Shown here: positions 14,600 through 26,530 of the stretch, one piece after another | How the letters are laid out: each line of letters opens with the position of its first letter | Numbering within the stretch: the first letter of the stretch is position 1 | DNA from: Talpa occidentalis | Lineage: Eukaryota > Chordata > Mammalia > Eulipotyphla > Talpidae | Assembly: GCF_014898055.3 (NCBI RefSeq) | Contig: NW_023603184.1 | Span: 34,657,359-34,721,358, forward strand | Direction: 5' to 3' | Length of the DNA: 64,000 bases | The notes under the pieces: generated by a model | What the model saw: the letters and a program-made list of their open reading frames with translations, nothing else | Told to the model about the DNA's origin: nothing | Database searches by the model: none | Program-made: the position numbers and the translations under genes

Positions 14600-15830
14600 G
14601 ATGTTGGGTGCTACTAGGGAGTTGTTGCTGTGTAGAATCTTCTATTTGATGTAGTGCCACTTGTTTATTTTTGCTTTTGTTTCTTTTGCCATTGTATTTG
14701 AGCCTCCAAAGACATTTCTGAATCCAATGTTTCTAAGCATTTGACCTAGGTTGTTTTTTTTTCCTATGTAATTTATGGTTTTAGATCTTACATCCAAGCT
14801 TTTAGTCCATTTTGAGTTAATTTTTGTGTATGGTGTGAGATAGTTGTTAAGTTTTGATAGGGGCTAAGGAGGGGAGATGGGGTAGAACACATATGGAAGG
14901 ATGCTGGGAACCAGTTTTGTCAGGAGACCAGATAGCATATAGGACATGCTTGAGACCAGATGTCCAGGAGGATGATAAGGAGCTTCGGGGTCTGGACATC
15001 ACGAGCTCCTGGCAGAGATGAAAACCTGCTGACTGCTGAACAACTGTCCAGTTCACTAGAAAAGCCTGCTAGAAATGAAATGTTAAGGCCGTTTCTTTAG
15101 GGTGAACCCCTGTTTTCTGTATTGCCGGCTGTCTGATTAAAGCGCAGCTTAAAGATTCAATTTCTGTCTGTGCTTTATTGGCCTTTGGTGGCGACAGGCA
15201 GCCCAAGTTCTGGACTTCTGGCTTCAGTTTCATTCTTTTGCATGTGGCTGTTCAGTTTTCTCAGCACTGTTTGTTGAAGAGATTTTCCTTTTTTCATTGT
15301 ATCCTCTTGACACCATTGTCCTAAATTAACTGTCCATGTAGGTGTGGGTTTATTTCTGGGCTCTAAACTCTATTCCATTGATTCTGTGTCTATTTTTATT
15401 CCAATACCAAACTGTTTTGATTGCTATAACTTTAGAAGTCTGGGAGCTCTAGAGATAATCTCTTTTTCTCCTTTTTATGTTAGAATAACTTTGGTTATTT
15501 GGGGTCTTTTGTGCTTCCACATAAATTTCAATAATGTTCCTTTAAAAAATGTCACTGAAACTTCGATATGGATTGCATGGAAGCTGTATGTTGCTTTGGG
15601 TAGGATAGCCATTTTAACAATGCTTGTTCTTCCAATCCATGAACATGGACTATCTTTCCATGTCTTTGGGGCTTCGTTCATTTCTTTTAATAATCTCGCC
15701 ATAGTTACCCTGGTGCAGGCTTTCCCCACTTTTATTTGGTTTATTTCTAAGTGCTTAATTCTTTTTGATGTGATTGTGAATAGTATTGTTTTCTTGATTT
15801 TTTGCTCTTCTAGCCTGTGACTTACATGTA
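14600..15830 (-). mobile_element. Old LINE-1 ORF2 fragment, split by an insertion
   Basis: The plus strand carries reverse-complement L1 at 14600-14858 and resumes at 15220 (TTCATTCTTTTGCATGTGGC). 15729-15475 still reads as ORF2 (RTSIVKMAILPKATYSFHAI and KFMWKHKRPQI). The 360 bases between are foreign. Confidence 0.8.
14859..15219 (+). repeat. LTR-like insertion in old L1
   Basis: About 360 bases not belonging to L1. They contain GATTAAAGCGCAGC (ATTAAA signal) followed by TCTGTCTGTGCTTTATTGG, the arrangement of a retroviral R-U5. No clear duplication; limits are set by the flanking L1. Confidence 0.5.
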
Positions 15831-16439
15831 GGAATGCAATGAGTTTTTTCTGTGTTGATTATGCAGCCTGCTACTTCACCATCCTCATCTGTTTCATTTT
15901 CTCTCTTCTGTTTGTTAATTTTATGCATGAGTTCATTAGTTTGTTTTTCTGAACTTTGTTGTGTCTCTTTGATTACCTTTTCTCAGTTCTTTTGTATCAC
16001 TTTGACTTACTTTTCTGCCTTTCTTCTATCTCTTTGATTTTTTTCATTATACATTTTAATCACCCTATTTTATAGGGATATAATCTCCCATGTCTTTGTG
16101 GTTAGATTCTGGGGAGTTGTGTACCTCTGGGATGAGATGTCATATTCTCTTGATGTCTCAGGTTGCTATGCATTTTTTTTTTTGTCTAACCATTTTGCTA
16201 CTTTTCCCTACTTTAAAAATCTGTAGTACTAAATTGGAGAATTGAACAACTTTAACATTCCCCTCAGTGGTGCTGTGTTCTAGTTGTTAATCATTTATAA
16301 GTAACCTGTGATTCTATTTATATAAAATATTTTAAAATTTGCAAGATATTAATGGTTTGAGTGGTATTTTCTTAAATACCACTCCAGAGTTTCTACATTT
16401 TGGTACATGTTGACATTTTGATGGACTTTTATTAATCAC

Positions 16440-17170
16440 TTTCACTTTCAATACCTAATTGAGTTACAGTTTACATACCATGAAGTTTACCTACCTAAAG
16501 CACACAATTCAGTGACTTTTAGTATATCTACAGGGTTGGGTCATCATCACCCTAATCTATTCTTTTGATAATTTCCAAAATATTACCTCCAGAGCAAACG
16601 TGTAGTCATCAGCATTCATTCCTCCACTACTCCCACCTTCTCCTCCCAACCTTTGGCAACCGCTAATCTAACTTTGTCTCTAAAGATTGGCCTGTCTTGG
16701 CTTTTCATATGAATAGTGTCACTAATATATGGTCTTTGTGTCTAGGTTCTTTCACTTAGTGTGATGTTTTGCAGTTTCATCTATGTCGTAGCATGTATCA
16801 GTAGTTTACTCCTTTTTTGTCAATATCACATTATATGAATCTACCATATTTTGTTAATCCATTCAATATTTGATGGAAATTTGCGTTTTTTCACTTTGTA
16901 GCTGTTATGATTTATGCTATGAATATTTGTGTGTAAGTTTTTATGTGGATATTTATTTCATATCTCTTGGGTATTTTTGTAGGAGTGAAATTGCTAGGTC
17001 ATAATGGTAGCTCTTTGTCTGACAACATTTTGAGAAACTGACAACTATTTTCCAAAGTAAATGTACCATTGTACATGCACACCAACATTTTATGAGGGCT
17101 ACAATTTCTCTACAACTTCAGCAACACTTGTTGCTACCTGCTCACTGTTCTTTGAATGCTATGGCACTCT
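16440..17170 (-). mobile_element. Ancient LINE-1 3' UTR region
   Basis: The plus strand resembles the reverse complement of old mammalian L1 3' ends: TACCATGAAGTTTACCTACC, GGTTCTTTCACTTAGTGTGATG and TGGGTATTTTTGTAGGAGTG. Highly diverged, no frame. Confidence 0.65.
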
Positions 17171-17239
17171 GCTTTACTGCTGTTTCACTTATACATTTGA
17201 AGCTACAAGACATTAAATGGTTTAGATCATGACACAAAG

Positions 17240-17430
17240 AGATGAAAGACAGTCCATTCTCATGGATATGGAGAATAAAAATAGTCAAAATCATTATTCT
17301 ACCAACAATGATATGTAAACTTAATACAGTCTACACTAAAATGCCAATAATACTCTTCAAAGAATATTAAAAGTCTATTAAAAATAGTAAAATTTATGTG
17401 GAATCATAAAAAGACTCAGAGACTGGGGCA
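17240..17430 (+). mobile_element. Old LINE-1 ORF2 scrap
   Basis: Short plus-strand match to L1 ORF2 (TATGGAGAATAAAAATAGTC, ATTATTCTACCAAC, TGTGGAATCATAAAAAGAC). Confidence 0.6.
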
Positions 17431-17720
17431 GATCACTGGACCTAGTGAACTGACTGTAAGCTTAGCCAGGACTCTGTCTATCACCTGCCCATCATTTATT
17501 GATAATGCTACTTTCTTTCTCTAGATGCCAGTGTCAACTCAAACCTTGTGTTCGGTAATTCTCTCAAGGTTTGGGTGCTTCCCCTTTTCCTTTTCCCCAT
17601 TGTATATTTATCTGAGGAAATGGCTGTATATTATTTGGGGATCTATTATGGTACATGTTTGCCACAATCCTACTGGCTCCCTAATACCAAGAACCCACTC
17701 ATCTTTTTGCTCAGTAGGTT

Positions 17721-18010
17721 TTTTTTTTTTTTTTTTAAAAGATTTATTTATTTATTTATACAAGCACTGGGTACAGTCAGAAGCGCGGGAGGGTGAGAGA
17801 ACTCACCAGAGCCAGAGCGGGGAGCAGAGCAGGCAGAAGGACTGAAGCACACTGCTGAGGGGAGCAGCGGGCGGCAGGAGAGGTCTGCGTGCGCCATGTG
17901 GAACCCTCCTCTGGTGGCCGGGGAGCAGCCAGGGATCAAACCGGTGCTGCAGAGGTTGTGGGCAGCTTTGCAACCCAGCGCTCAACCACTGCACCACCAG
18001 GGAGGCCCTC
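17721..18010 (-). mobile_element. tRNA-derived SINE with clean duplication
   Basis: Target duplication GCTCAGTAGGTT at 17709-17720 and 18011-18022. Near-consensus sequence and long T tail suggest a recent insertion. Confidence 0.93.
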
Positions 18011-18029
18011 GCTCAGTAGGTTTTTAATA

Positions 18030-18460
18030 AAGGTTGTGAGTCTTTATTTGGATGAGTACTCTTAGCCTCTGCTCTCTTATTTTTGCCCTTTTCTGTTTGT
18101 AGGTATTAAACAGCATCATCATTGAGTGTCTTTTTGCCCCTGGTGGACAGCAGGTTCTTATAAGCATTTTTACAACTCCTAGTGGATTGTAACGACAGTG
18201 GGCACTGCTTGTGCCTGACCTCTGTTTAGAGCTCCATGTCCCCATAGGTGTTACTAAACCAGCTCCTACCATTGTTCCTGGCCTTCGGAAGACAGCTTCC
18301 ACTGAATTCTCAGTGATGCTGGTATACTTCTCATTGGCACATTTCCAATCCTGGTGAGTAATGTGTCTTTTGTGCTTTCATATGAAATATAAGCATCTGC
18401 TGAGTTTTCTGGCCTTACATAATATAACCATTCTGCCTTGCCTATCTCCCTGTCTCTAGT
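18030..18460 (-). pseudogene. Possible processed pseudogene, source gene not recognised
   Basis: The minus strand reads largely open through CANEKYTSITENSVEAVFRR and PGTMVGAGLVTPMGTW. In another frame it gives NAYKNLLSTRGKKTLNDDAV followed by a stop and, shortly after, AATAAAG (about 18044). A frame change is needed between the two parts, and an upstream stop is present. The layout resembles the 3' end of a messenger copy, but there is no clear A tail, and an LTR or chance reading is possible. Confidence 0.3.
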
Positions 18461-18499
18461 TTTTCACTTTATCATCTAAGAAACTTAAGTTTCTAGTTT

Positions 18500-20789
18500 G
18501 CTTGTTGTAGACTTTTGATTTCTTTAAGCGTCTAAGAATCTTCTTAGCAGTGAGTTTGTCTCATTCTGAGGTCATTGCCTAAGCATTAAATTTTATGTCC
18601 TAAGAAAGTATCCCCATGTTGGTGAATTTTTACACATAGAATTATGTTTTAACTGTCTTCATCAAGAACTTTAAGAAACCGACTATGCTTTCATGGCATC
18701 TAACTAGTTGTGACTTTGCTCTTTTCACCCTTATCAGGTCCAGCATGTCACTGGCTGTGTTCTTCTAATAATGGACCTGTAACTGTGAAAGGTTATAAAG
18801 TTAGCTCCCCAGGGAGGCACTTATTAATTTGCAGAGGAGAGGCTTCTGCCATAACATTCCAGGCATGAGAAGTGCCATCGGACCTTTCTGTGGAGGGGTG
18901 GGCTTACATTGAAAGCTCTGAGGTTTCAGGGGGCCCTATAGAGCTAAAATAGACCTGCCCTTTCAGGTGTCTCTGAAGCTCTGTGACTGTCATGTCCAGA
19001 GTCCACCTCTTTAATGTGTTCTCTATGCCACTGCAGAAGTTAAGGGACTCATTGCAAGTTACAAAATAGTCCCCCAGGTTCTTAAAACACAGCCTATAAT
19101 TATTTATTAACTACCCCTAGTTTCTCACTATTCCCCTACCCAGTGTTACCCTCATTTAGTAAACTTCCAACTGCTGATCAACATGGGTGTTTTGCATTGG
19201 ACTATGTAATTGTAACTATTAAAAAAACCATCGTTTTAGTTAAAGATTTGATTCCTGGTGAGCTCTGTCTTCCTGGCTTGCAGAGAGGGAGGGAGAGAGG
19301 GAGCACAGAGTGGGGATGGGCAGGGGGGGGAGCAGAAGGGGGAAGAGGAGGGAGAGGAGGAAGAGGAAGAGTTGTTGTTGTGGGGAGGGGGGATGGATAT
19401 TCTGGTGTCTGTTCCCATGAGGGCACTGACCCCACCATGAAGGCCTTCACCATGAGCTCATCTCCCCTAATGATCTCCCAACACACTCTCTCAATCACCC
19501 CGGGAGTTAGGGCCTCAGCAAATGAATTTGATGGGAGGGGGACACAAACCTTTAGTCCTTAACATGCCCTGTCCTCTATTCTTTCTCATATTTATATCCT
19601 GTTCCTCTGAGACTTTCTTCTCTGTCAATGAAATTTTACATCTCCATTTAACTAATTCACATTTTATTCTTGTGGTTTGATCTTGTCTTAGAATCTATCA
19701 CCTTCCATTCCTACCCCTTAAGGGCCTGTGACTCATTCTTTCCCATTGCATTTGGGGTCACTTATCAACTTTTTCTGGAAATCTCCTAAGTCTGTTGATA
19801 AGGTGACCTCCAATTTCTGTGTTTCTCAGAGCCCCACTTTCAATGACTCATTCCACTCACCATGTGAACATAACCTCTACCAACTTTATAATTCTGGATG
19901 CCTCAAATCCTGCTCCTAACCTTGGCTCACTATCCCCACACGTTGATGATCTTGTGATTCCCATCCCTACTCCCTCCATTCCCTATCACCCTCGTTGTTC
20001 CTGAGGTCCCTTAGCAACTGTAACAGTGGACAGGGTGTAATCCTTTAATCCTGACCCTGCCTTGATGGCAGCTTTTCTCCCTCTACTACTATCTCAGAAA
20101 ACCCTGTTCCTGCATAATCACATTCTCTATCCTGATTGCTTCTTCCCAGTTGACTTTTTTTTGAGATCCATTGAGCATAGCCTCTGAATCTCTTTTAATA
20201 ATCATACTGCTGAAAAGCCTGAGGCATTTATCAAAACTTTTGTATTCATGCACAGCAATTTTAGCTTGAAAACAAGCTTTAATCTTTGATATATGATACT
20301 TCTTAGTTAAAGGCAATTATACATTATTCATTTACAAATATCCAACAAAGAGCATTCAGCAAATGTTAACTAGACATTGTGGTTTTCAGGGCACAGCATA
20401 GTGAAAGGCAGGCATGATGCTCTGTGTGGTTCAGCTTCTATTACCATTTTAACTTATCACATTAGGACATCCTTCAGCTCTTACTGCCAGTATTTTCCAG
20501 GTGACAAGAGTGAAACTTGCCCTTAAAGAACTATGTCTTTTAAATAGGATTTCTTCTGTGGATAGGGTCATTTGATCTGACACTGGGATAGGCTTGAAGT
20601 CCTTTGGGGACAATGACAGCACAGGCAGCACTCCTGTCTTGCACGCTGAAGAGCCAAGTCCTGTGACTGCTGTTCCATGGACTGTTGTCACTGCTATGGA
20701 GGGGTAGAGAGAGTTACTGTAAATGGAAGCCAGTGGATGATGTGCTTAGGTCCAACAGAAAGTAATTGCATTTTTGTTTAGGATTCAAT
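18500..20789. other. No gene recognised
   Basis: Holds the purine tract described separately; otherwise no coding or repeat signal that I can name. Confidence 0.55.
19282..19400. repeat. Purine-rich (G/A) low-complexity tract
   Basis: About 120 bases almost wholly G and A on the plus strand, with GGGAGAGAGG, GGGGGGGAGC and GAGGAAGAGGAAGAG runs and a short (GTT)n. Long frames on both strands here are composition artefacts. Confidence 0.88.
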
Positions 20790-20965
20790 ACAAAAATACT
20801 GATTTGAAGAAATATGTGTACTCCTGTGTCCATTGCAGCACTATTTACAATAGCCAACTTACGGAAACAAGCTAAGTAGCCCATAGATGAGTGGGTAAAG
20901 AAGATGTGACTTCTATACAGAATGGACTACTACTCAGCTAGAAAGAGATGAAATCTTGCCAAACT
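20790..20965 (+). mobile_element. Old LINE-1 3' scrap
   Basis: Plus-strand L1-like text: CATTGCAGCACTATTTACAA, TAGCCAACTTACGGAAAC and GGACTACTACTCAGCTAGAA, the end of ORF2. Confidence 0.65.
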
Positions 20966-21680
20966 GTTTGTTGAAACAACCAATAGCTAATTTATGGAAT
21001 GCTATAGCAGTCTGTAATGACTTGATTTCCCTCTATGAAAACTACATTTTCTGATAATTTATGAAGTGCTGGGGAGGATGCGAAGTTTGGCATGGGTTTT
21101 AGAAGAATCAAGAGACCTACGGTCAGAAGTAAAGGAAATTTTTATTGAAAGTATTTTTCAAGAGAGGAGAGGGCAGAGGTCAAATTACCTGCCTGCATGT
21201 GAGTAGGGGCAGGATCTAGCATTTACAGTTAAGCTTATTCTGCCTTGTGGTTTCTGGTTTTGCTTAGTTAGCAAGTTCTGCGTGCATCCCCTTCCCAGAA
21301 TAAAGGAGCAGGAACTTTCTGTGAGAACTGTGGGATAGGAAATGTTGCTGGTGGTTGGGGTACAAATAGGGCAATAGCTTTTGACCCAGTTTAAGCTCAT
21401 CAATTTATATAAAATTGCATATTAAAAAGAAGCAATATTCTGTATACTAGTTTAAACTATGAAGAATATATATATTTAGTAAAATGTTTTTAAAGTAGAA
21501 GGAATCGTGGCAAAGTTAAGTGAAGTCCTTTCACAGAAAAGCTTTAATTCTTGAAGTATTAGTTAATTTGTTTTTAGATGTTTCATTGGATAAGTGGAAA
21601 TAATGAGGCTCTCCTTGTGAGGAGATGTCTGAGCATTGTTCATACTGGGGCTCTTTTGTGATCACTGAATATTATCTCTT
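20966..21680. other. 3' flank of the GVIN1-like pseudogene
   Basis: Expected 3' UTR side of the dead GTPase gene; nothing specific recognised. Confidence 0.5.
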
Positions 21681-22418
21681 CTAGTCATTGAGCACATCCT
21701 GCTTTGTGATTTTGGTCCAGGCATCAGGGATTTCACCCCTCCCAGCAAACTTTTGCTTATATCTTTCTTGTAACTCTGATCTGAAGTGACAGACAAACCA
21801 TTTCCAGTATGACTGGGAGGATAAGTCTGGGGTGATGCTCCATGTGGCATATTCCCCACCTGCCTGTCGGTAGGTCTTCCACGGGATTTCTCTGCCATCT
21901 GGAAAAACTATTGTACAATCACTTGCTACCAAACGAGTACAGAAATCGATGACAAAGTGGTCTGTCTTGTGCCATATCCCTCCTTTGACAGCCGAAGGAT
22001 GGTGAAAGGAAACACTGTGGTCTCCTTCGTGTGCAGGGATTGTGTTTGTACAAATTGCCGCACAGGAAGGACACTGTTTCCAGCAGCCACAGAGATGTTC
22101 AGAGAGCTTTTTTGTGATTTCAGGAACCATTTCTTCTGCAGACTTGCTCAGACACTTCTGTTCCACTGTCTTCATTGCGGGATCCAAAGCTTCACTCCTG
22201 GCTTCTTTGAGGAAATCATTATCTTTTATCTCTTGGTGTTCAATGCCTACCAAGTCCTTTCGAGGCAAGATCAGTTTCTCGCTCAGCTGATCACAGAACA
22301 TATCCAGCCACTCAGACACTGTGCTGCCTTTATCTTTAGCTATTTCTGTGGATTTGTGAATGGCTGAGAGAATGGTATTTTTTATTTCATCTAACCTTAG
22401 TTTTAACATATCCTTCAC
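21681..22418 (-). pseudogene. GVIN1: GVIN1-like C-terminal segment
   Basis: An open 245-codon stretch ending KITKQDVLND-TAG at 21681, close to the family C-terminus. It contains a Cys/His cluster (CGCWKQCPSCAAIC followed by HEGDH), a conserved probable metal-binding feature near the end of very large GTPases. Two short preceding segments (22843-22625 and 22618-22415) are separated by stops or shifts. Confidence 0.88.
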
Positions 22419-23784
22419 TTTGTTACTTTCTTTGTCTGAACAATATGACTTTCAATGTAATTCCTGAAAAATGATTGTGGATGATGAAGGTACTGCCAGT
22501 AGTTATCAAAATTCTCCTCTTCTGCTAGAGAGATGAGAATGTGTTTCTCCAGGTTGGCCCTGTTTCCATTGAAAGCAGAACAAGTTGCTCGAATGTCACC
22601 TGAAATGTCACGAACCATTAGCCCCTAGATGGTAGTTAAGACAGCAGGAGTGAGCTTGTTCCACAGAAAATCAACAAATGTTTTGATTGAAGTTGCTCCC
22701 TGACAAGAGATCTTAAAACTCATGAAGAAATCATCTTTCTTGCTTTCCAGGTAGTTGACAGGATCATTTGCTCGCTTGAATGCCCTGTGTATCTCCTTAA
22801 ATTCTATTGATCCACTTTGGAATAAACTCGAAGATAAATCCATTTTATATCAACTTGTAAACGTGTATCTTTCCATAGTTGATGCAGATTGCACCTCTTG
22901 CTCCATTATTGTTAGGATTTCGTGGAAATAACTTGAATTGTAATCATACTGTTGCTTCCTAATATTGGTAATAGTTTCTTCATGTCTTGAGACTATGTTA
23001 CTAGTCGTCATTTTTATGGATTCATTTTTATGGATTCTTCATCTTCCACCTTTAAGTGCTTTGTAAAGAAAATATAACTCTTTCTCATTTGGACATGTTT
23101 GTCATAATCTATTTGAAACTTCCAGAATTTTCTTTCAGTATGTTCACCACATTTTTCTCTTTATTGAAATGTTGCAAAAGGATGTTTTCTGCATCCACAT
23201 CAATCTTAGGCTCTGGAATTGGCTGGAGTATTGAGGACACTTCAGAGACCCAATTTTGCCAAAGTTCATTGAATATTTTACATAGCTCCTTCTCACTCAA
23301 TTGTTTGCCCTTTACAGTTAAAGCCAACTCTCGACTTCTTTTTAATAATTCCATTTCATAACTTGATTTTTTGTTATCCAGTTTTTCTTGACTTTTTTTA
23401 AAACTGATAAGTTCCTTGGCTTTTTTTTTGGCTCTCTGAAATAAGTTGCTCTTTAAGGCTTATTAACTTATTCTCAAAATTTGCTTTCCACTGAATGAGT
23501 ATTTCGCTATCTGGATCTTCATTAAAATATTTTTCAAATTTTTGCTTGATGGCTTCATATTTTGCTGCGACAGGAACATGAAGTTCTTCTGTCATGAGTA
23601 TTTTGGTTTTCCCATTCTGAATCTGGTTGATCAGCTTGTCCTGCAAGCCCAGCACATGACTCCTCAGCTCCCAGGTCCAGGAGTTGTACATGGTCTCCAG
23701 TTTGCTCATGGCCACGACCTCTTGGGTATTCCTGAAACTGAAAATGAAGTTCTCACTCACGAGTGATCTCCACAAGTCTTGAAC

Positions 23785-24495
23785 TCACAGTTTTACATCT
23801 GATATCTTCATGATGCTTCCCCTGGCCTCCTGCTGGGCGGTCAGGAGAATCCTGCTCTTCAGGTCCTGGATGTTGTGACTGTAGCGAGGATTAGGAGGGG
23901 CCATTGGGGGGTTGCCGTCCCACAGGTGGGCAAAGTAGCAGACATGAGTGTTGACGTCAAACTTGATGACATCGCTGAAGCGGGTCACATCTGAGCACTG
24001 TTCCTGCTCAGCAGCTGTCGCTGCCATCTCGTCCAGTCTCTGCTGTAGTCGCCTTCGTCCTTCCATGTTTAGGTCTTCAGCTGTGACTTCTCCCACATTC
24101 TGATGGACAAAGAGGCAACGTGGAGTGATTTTCACTTGCTTCATCCTTAGAAAGGCCTGGACAACTATCTGTAGAATGTCTTGCATTTCTGATGGATTCT
24201 CTCCAAAAATATTGATCAGAGTCAAGTTTGCAAGTCCAATGACAAAGGTTGCCAACTCGTTGTCCCGACTCTGGGATTTGTTGTTGAGTTCCGGGGCTCG
24301 AAGTCCTTCTGTGTCCACCACCAGGACAAAATCAAAGCCAAGGTCTTCTATGAATGTCTCCTCTATCTTCAGGAGCTGCATGTAGGCCCCTCGGGTGCAC
24401 CTCCCTGCACTGACCATGAACTGCAGCCCAAAAAGGGCATTCAGCAGGGTGGACTTCCCTGAGCTCTGCAGGCCAAGGATAGAGAGAACAAACAG
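23785..24495 (-). pseudogene. GVIN1: GVIN1-like GTPase (G) domain segment
   Basis: Carries the nucleotide-binding motifs. The P-loop GLQSSGKS is at 24474-24451 and the G3 motif DTEG at 24315-24304, within VVDTEGLRAPE. These belong to the VLIG branch of the dynamin-like/GBP GTPases. The segment runs to DVKL-TGA at 23785, and the next bases (VQDLW) continue the family in the same frame. The motifs are intact although the gene is dead. Confidence 0.9.
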
Positions 24496-25567
24496 TCATT
24501 TGTCCCCTAGTTTCTCAGAGACCTTGTCAAACACGGCTGCCACCCACTTCAGGGGTACATAGGAAGCATCCCCGTCCATCAGCTCAGTGGGAACCCCAGC
24601 GATCATCAGATCCGCAGCAATCTGTGGGAGAAACAGGAATAGGTTATCCTTTGTGCAGGAAGCTTCTTCCAGCGCTTCATAGATCTGGCCCACTTCTCTG
24701 AGAAGTTGCTCAATCCCCAGGGAACAGTCATTAATCTCTCTGGAGAGAGCTTCTATCTCACATTCCCAGTCATGCAGATGGTTGCTCTTTGGTATGTTTT
24801 GCTTTTCTGTTTGTTTCTGTGACCACAATATCTTTTTCTTTTTTATTCAGTTCTTCCAAGTGTCCAGTTGTAATTTTGTCCAAAAATACACTCATCCATT
24901 GGAGGAAATAAAGTTTGGTATGAGTTTCTGAATATGTATGAAGAATTTCAAGAATAGATCGCATTAAATCATTGAGATGAAAGACACTGTTCACCTGTTG
25001 TTGCCGTATTCTTTGCTTCTCCTTCTCAATTTCACTCTTGTGTTGTTCAATGCTCCGATTTCCCTTCTCTCACAGATGGTACAGTTCTTTGTCCTTCTTA
25101 CACCAAAGGTGCCAGAGTTGTCCCTGAAGGGGCAGTAAGTTTTCCTTCATCTCCAAGATCTGCATCTCCCTCAGTAGTGCCATTAAAGTCTCTGCCTTTC
25201 CCTTGGCCTCCTTGCAATCTCTCTGGTCCTCATCAATGAGGAATCTCTGCTGGCGAGCAATCTGGGCACAGGCCTGTAAGCTAAGAGCAGCTTCAGATCG
25301 CTCTAGCAAACATTGGATTGTAGTTGCGAGCTCTTCTGTTAATTCAGCCTCATTTCTGTTTCTGATTCCTATCTTCACTCTTTGGGCAGACTTACTGCCC
25401 ATTATTTTTTCTTTGTCATCAAACAAAAAGATCAAAGGTCTTGATAACTGACACAGGTCATGGACAATTTTTCTGTTCTCTTTATTGTCATCAGTGGTTG
25501 ACGTGAGGACCACAAGGAGAGAAGAGACCTTCTTCAGGAAGGTGAGTTGCTCCTGGTGTTCTTTCAC
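24496..25567 (-). pseudogene. GVIN1: GVIN1-like middle segment, pre-GTPase region
   Basis: Three pieces in changing frames: 25567-25070 (KEHQEQLTFLKKVSSLLVVL, ending at a TGA after LYHL), about 25069-24770, and 24828-24496 (ending GDK-TGA). The content is helical and charged, typical of the region just before the G domain. The last stop lies seven codons ahead of the P-loop. Confidence 0.85.
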
Positions 25568-25590
25568 ATCTCCATGGAGATTGGTGAAGG

Positions 25591-26088
25591 TTAGGCAGGT
25601 GTGAAATCTGCCTCCTCCTCTCCGCCGGGACAGAACCAGCAGATTTCCACCACACCTCCCATCAAGAGACAGTTTTTGCTGCTCCCTCTGCAGTGTCGAT
25701 GAAAAAAGACATCGTGTTTACGTTTACTGACAAGACAGTTCATGATCTGAGATTTGGAAGCAGAGAGGCCATTTCCAACTCGAATAAAGGACACAATGAG
25801 GGTAGGGACCTGGCACATCTGCTGATTCCTGTAATTGCTCTTCTCAGTTGCTGTTGTCCTTGACTCTTGCCAGGTTTTCCTAATTTGACTGAGAGACCAG
25901 AGAGAGAATTCAATTTGAGAAGTGCAGGGGTTAGGTATTAGAAGGGGAAGGGCAAACTGACAAATGGCAAGTTTGCCCAAAATATATTGTCTGGCAAAAT
26001 CATCTGCACAGTGAAGAATTGCCATCTGAATATCCATAGGGTGGATGTGAGGCCTGGGAGTAGGGCCTGAAGAACTAGTGGCACCTTC
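25591..26088 (-). pseudogene. GVIN1: GVIN1-like segment between the ERV and a frameshift
   Basis: Resumes on the far side of the ERV with EGATSSSGPTPRPHIHPMD and continues through QIEFSLWSLSQIRKTWQE and SFIRVGNGLSASKSQIMNCL to CWFCPGGEEE, where the frame shifts. The join across the ERV (28174/26088) restores a continuous family alignment, showing that the element is an insertion. Confidence 0.88.
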
Positions 26089-26093
26089 ACTAT

Positions 26094-26530
26094 TGTAAGG
26101 GGCAGGACAGGGCACAAGGCAGGTTTTCTGATCCCATGCAGATCGGGTAAAGGAGGAGTTAGAGTCCTCAGTAGTTTTGCAGGTTTTTTATTTGGGGTTC
26201 ACCAGGCATATGGCAGGCAGGGGTGCTGGCTGGGGGGCTGGGAGGCTGGCAGGCCTCCCAGCCCCCAGCAAGTCCTCACTCTATCTGGGCTCTCTAGCGT
26301 TCGTTCTGCTGCTTCTCGGCTTCGGCTGCGGCTGCTGCTGGTGCTGGTGCTGCTGGCGTCCCCCCGTGACGCCGCCCTTAAAAGCACAGTCTTAGCTCAG
26401 CTGAATCCCATCTACCTATGCCCACACCCTATTCCAGGTGCCCACCATCAGGCATGCATTCAGGACAAGGATCCATCATCTATCCTGATGGCGGAAGGGC
26501 AGAAAAGCCTGATATTTTCTTTACCCTACA
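26094..26530 (-). repeat. 3' LTR of the ERV in GVIN1
   Basis: 437 bp, TGTAAGG...CCCTACA as read on the plus strand. It matches 27730-28169 along its whole length; the main differences are in the first 40 bases and in a CTG-rich segment (26325-26352). Confidence 0.88.

Noticed and set aside
15344..15820. Plus-strand hydrophobic frame of 158 codons that looks like a membrane protein
   Set aside because: It is the antisense of an L1 ORF2 fragment. T-rich antisense of A-rich L1 always reads as Phe/Leu/Ile-rich.
19143..19562. Gly/Glu-rich frames on both strands
   Set aside because: Produced by the purine-rich tract; no protein resemblance.
26325..26352. CTG-rich run as a possible expandable triplet repeat
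   Set aside because: Short and interrupted, lies in an LTR, and differs in the partner LTR. No reason to expect expansion.
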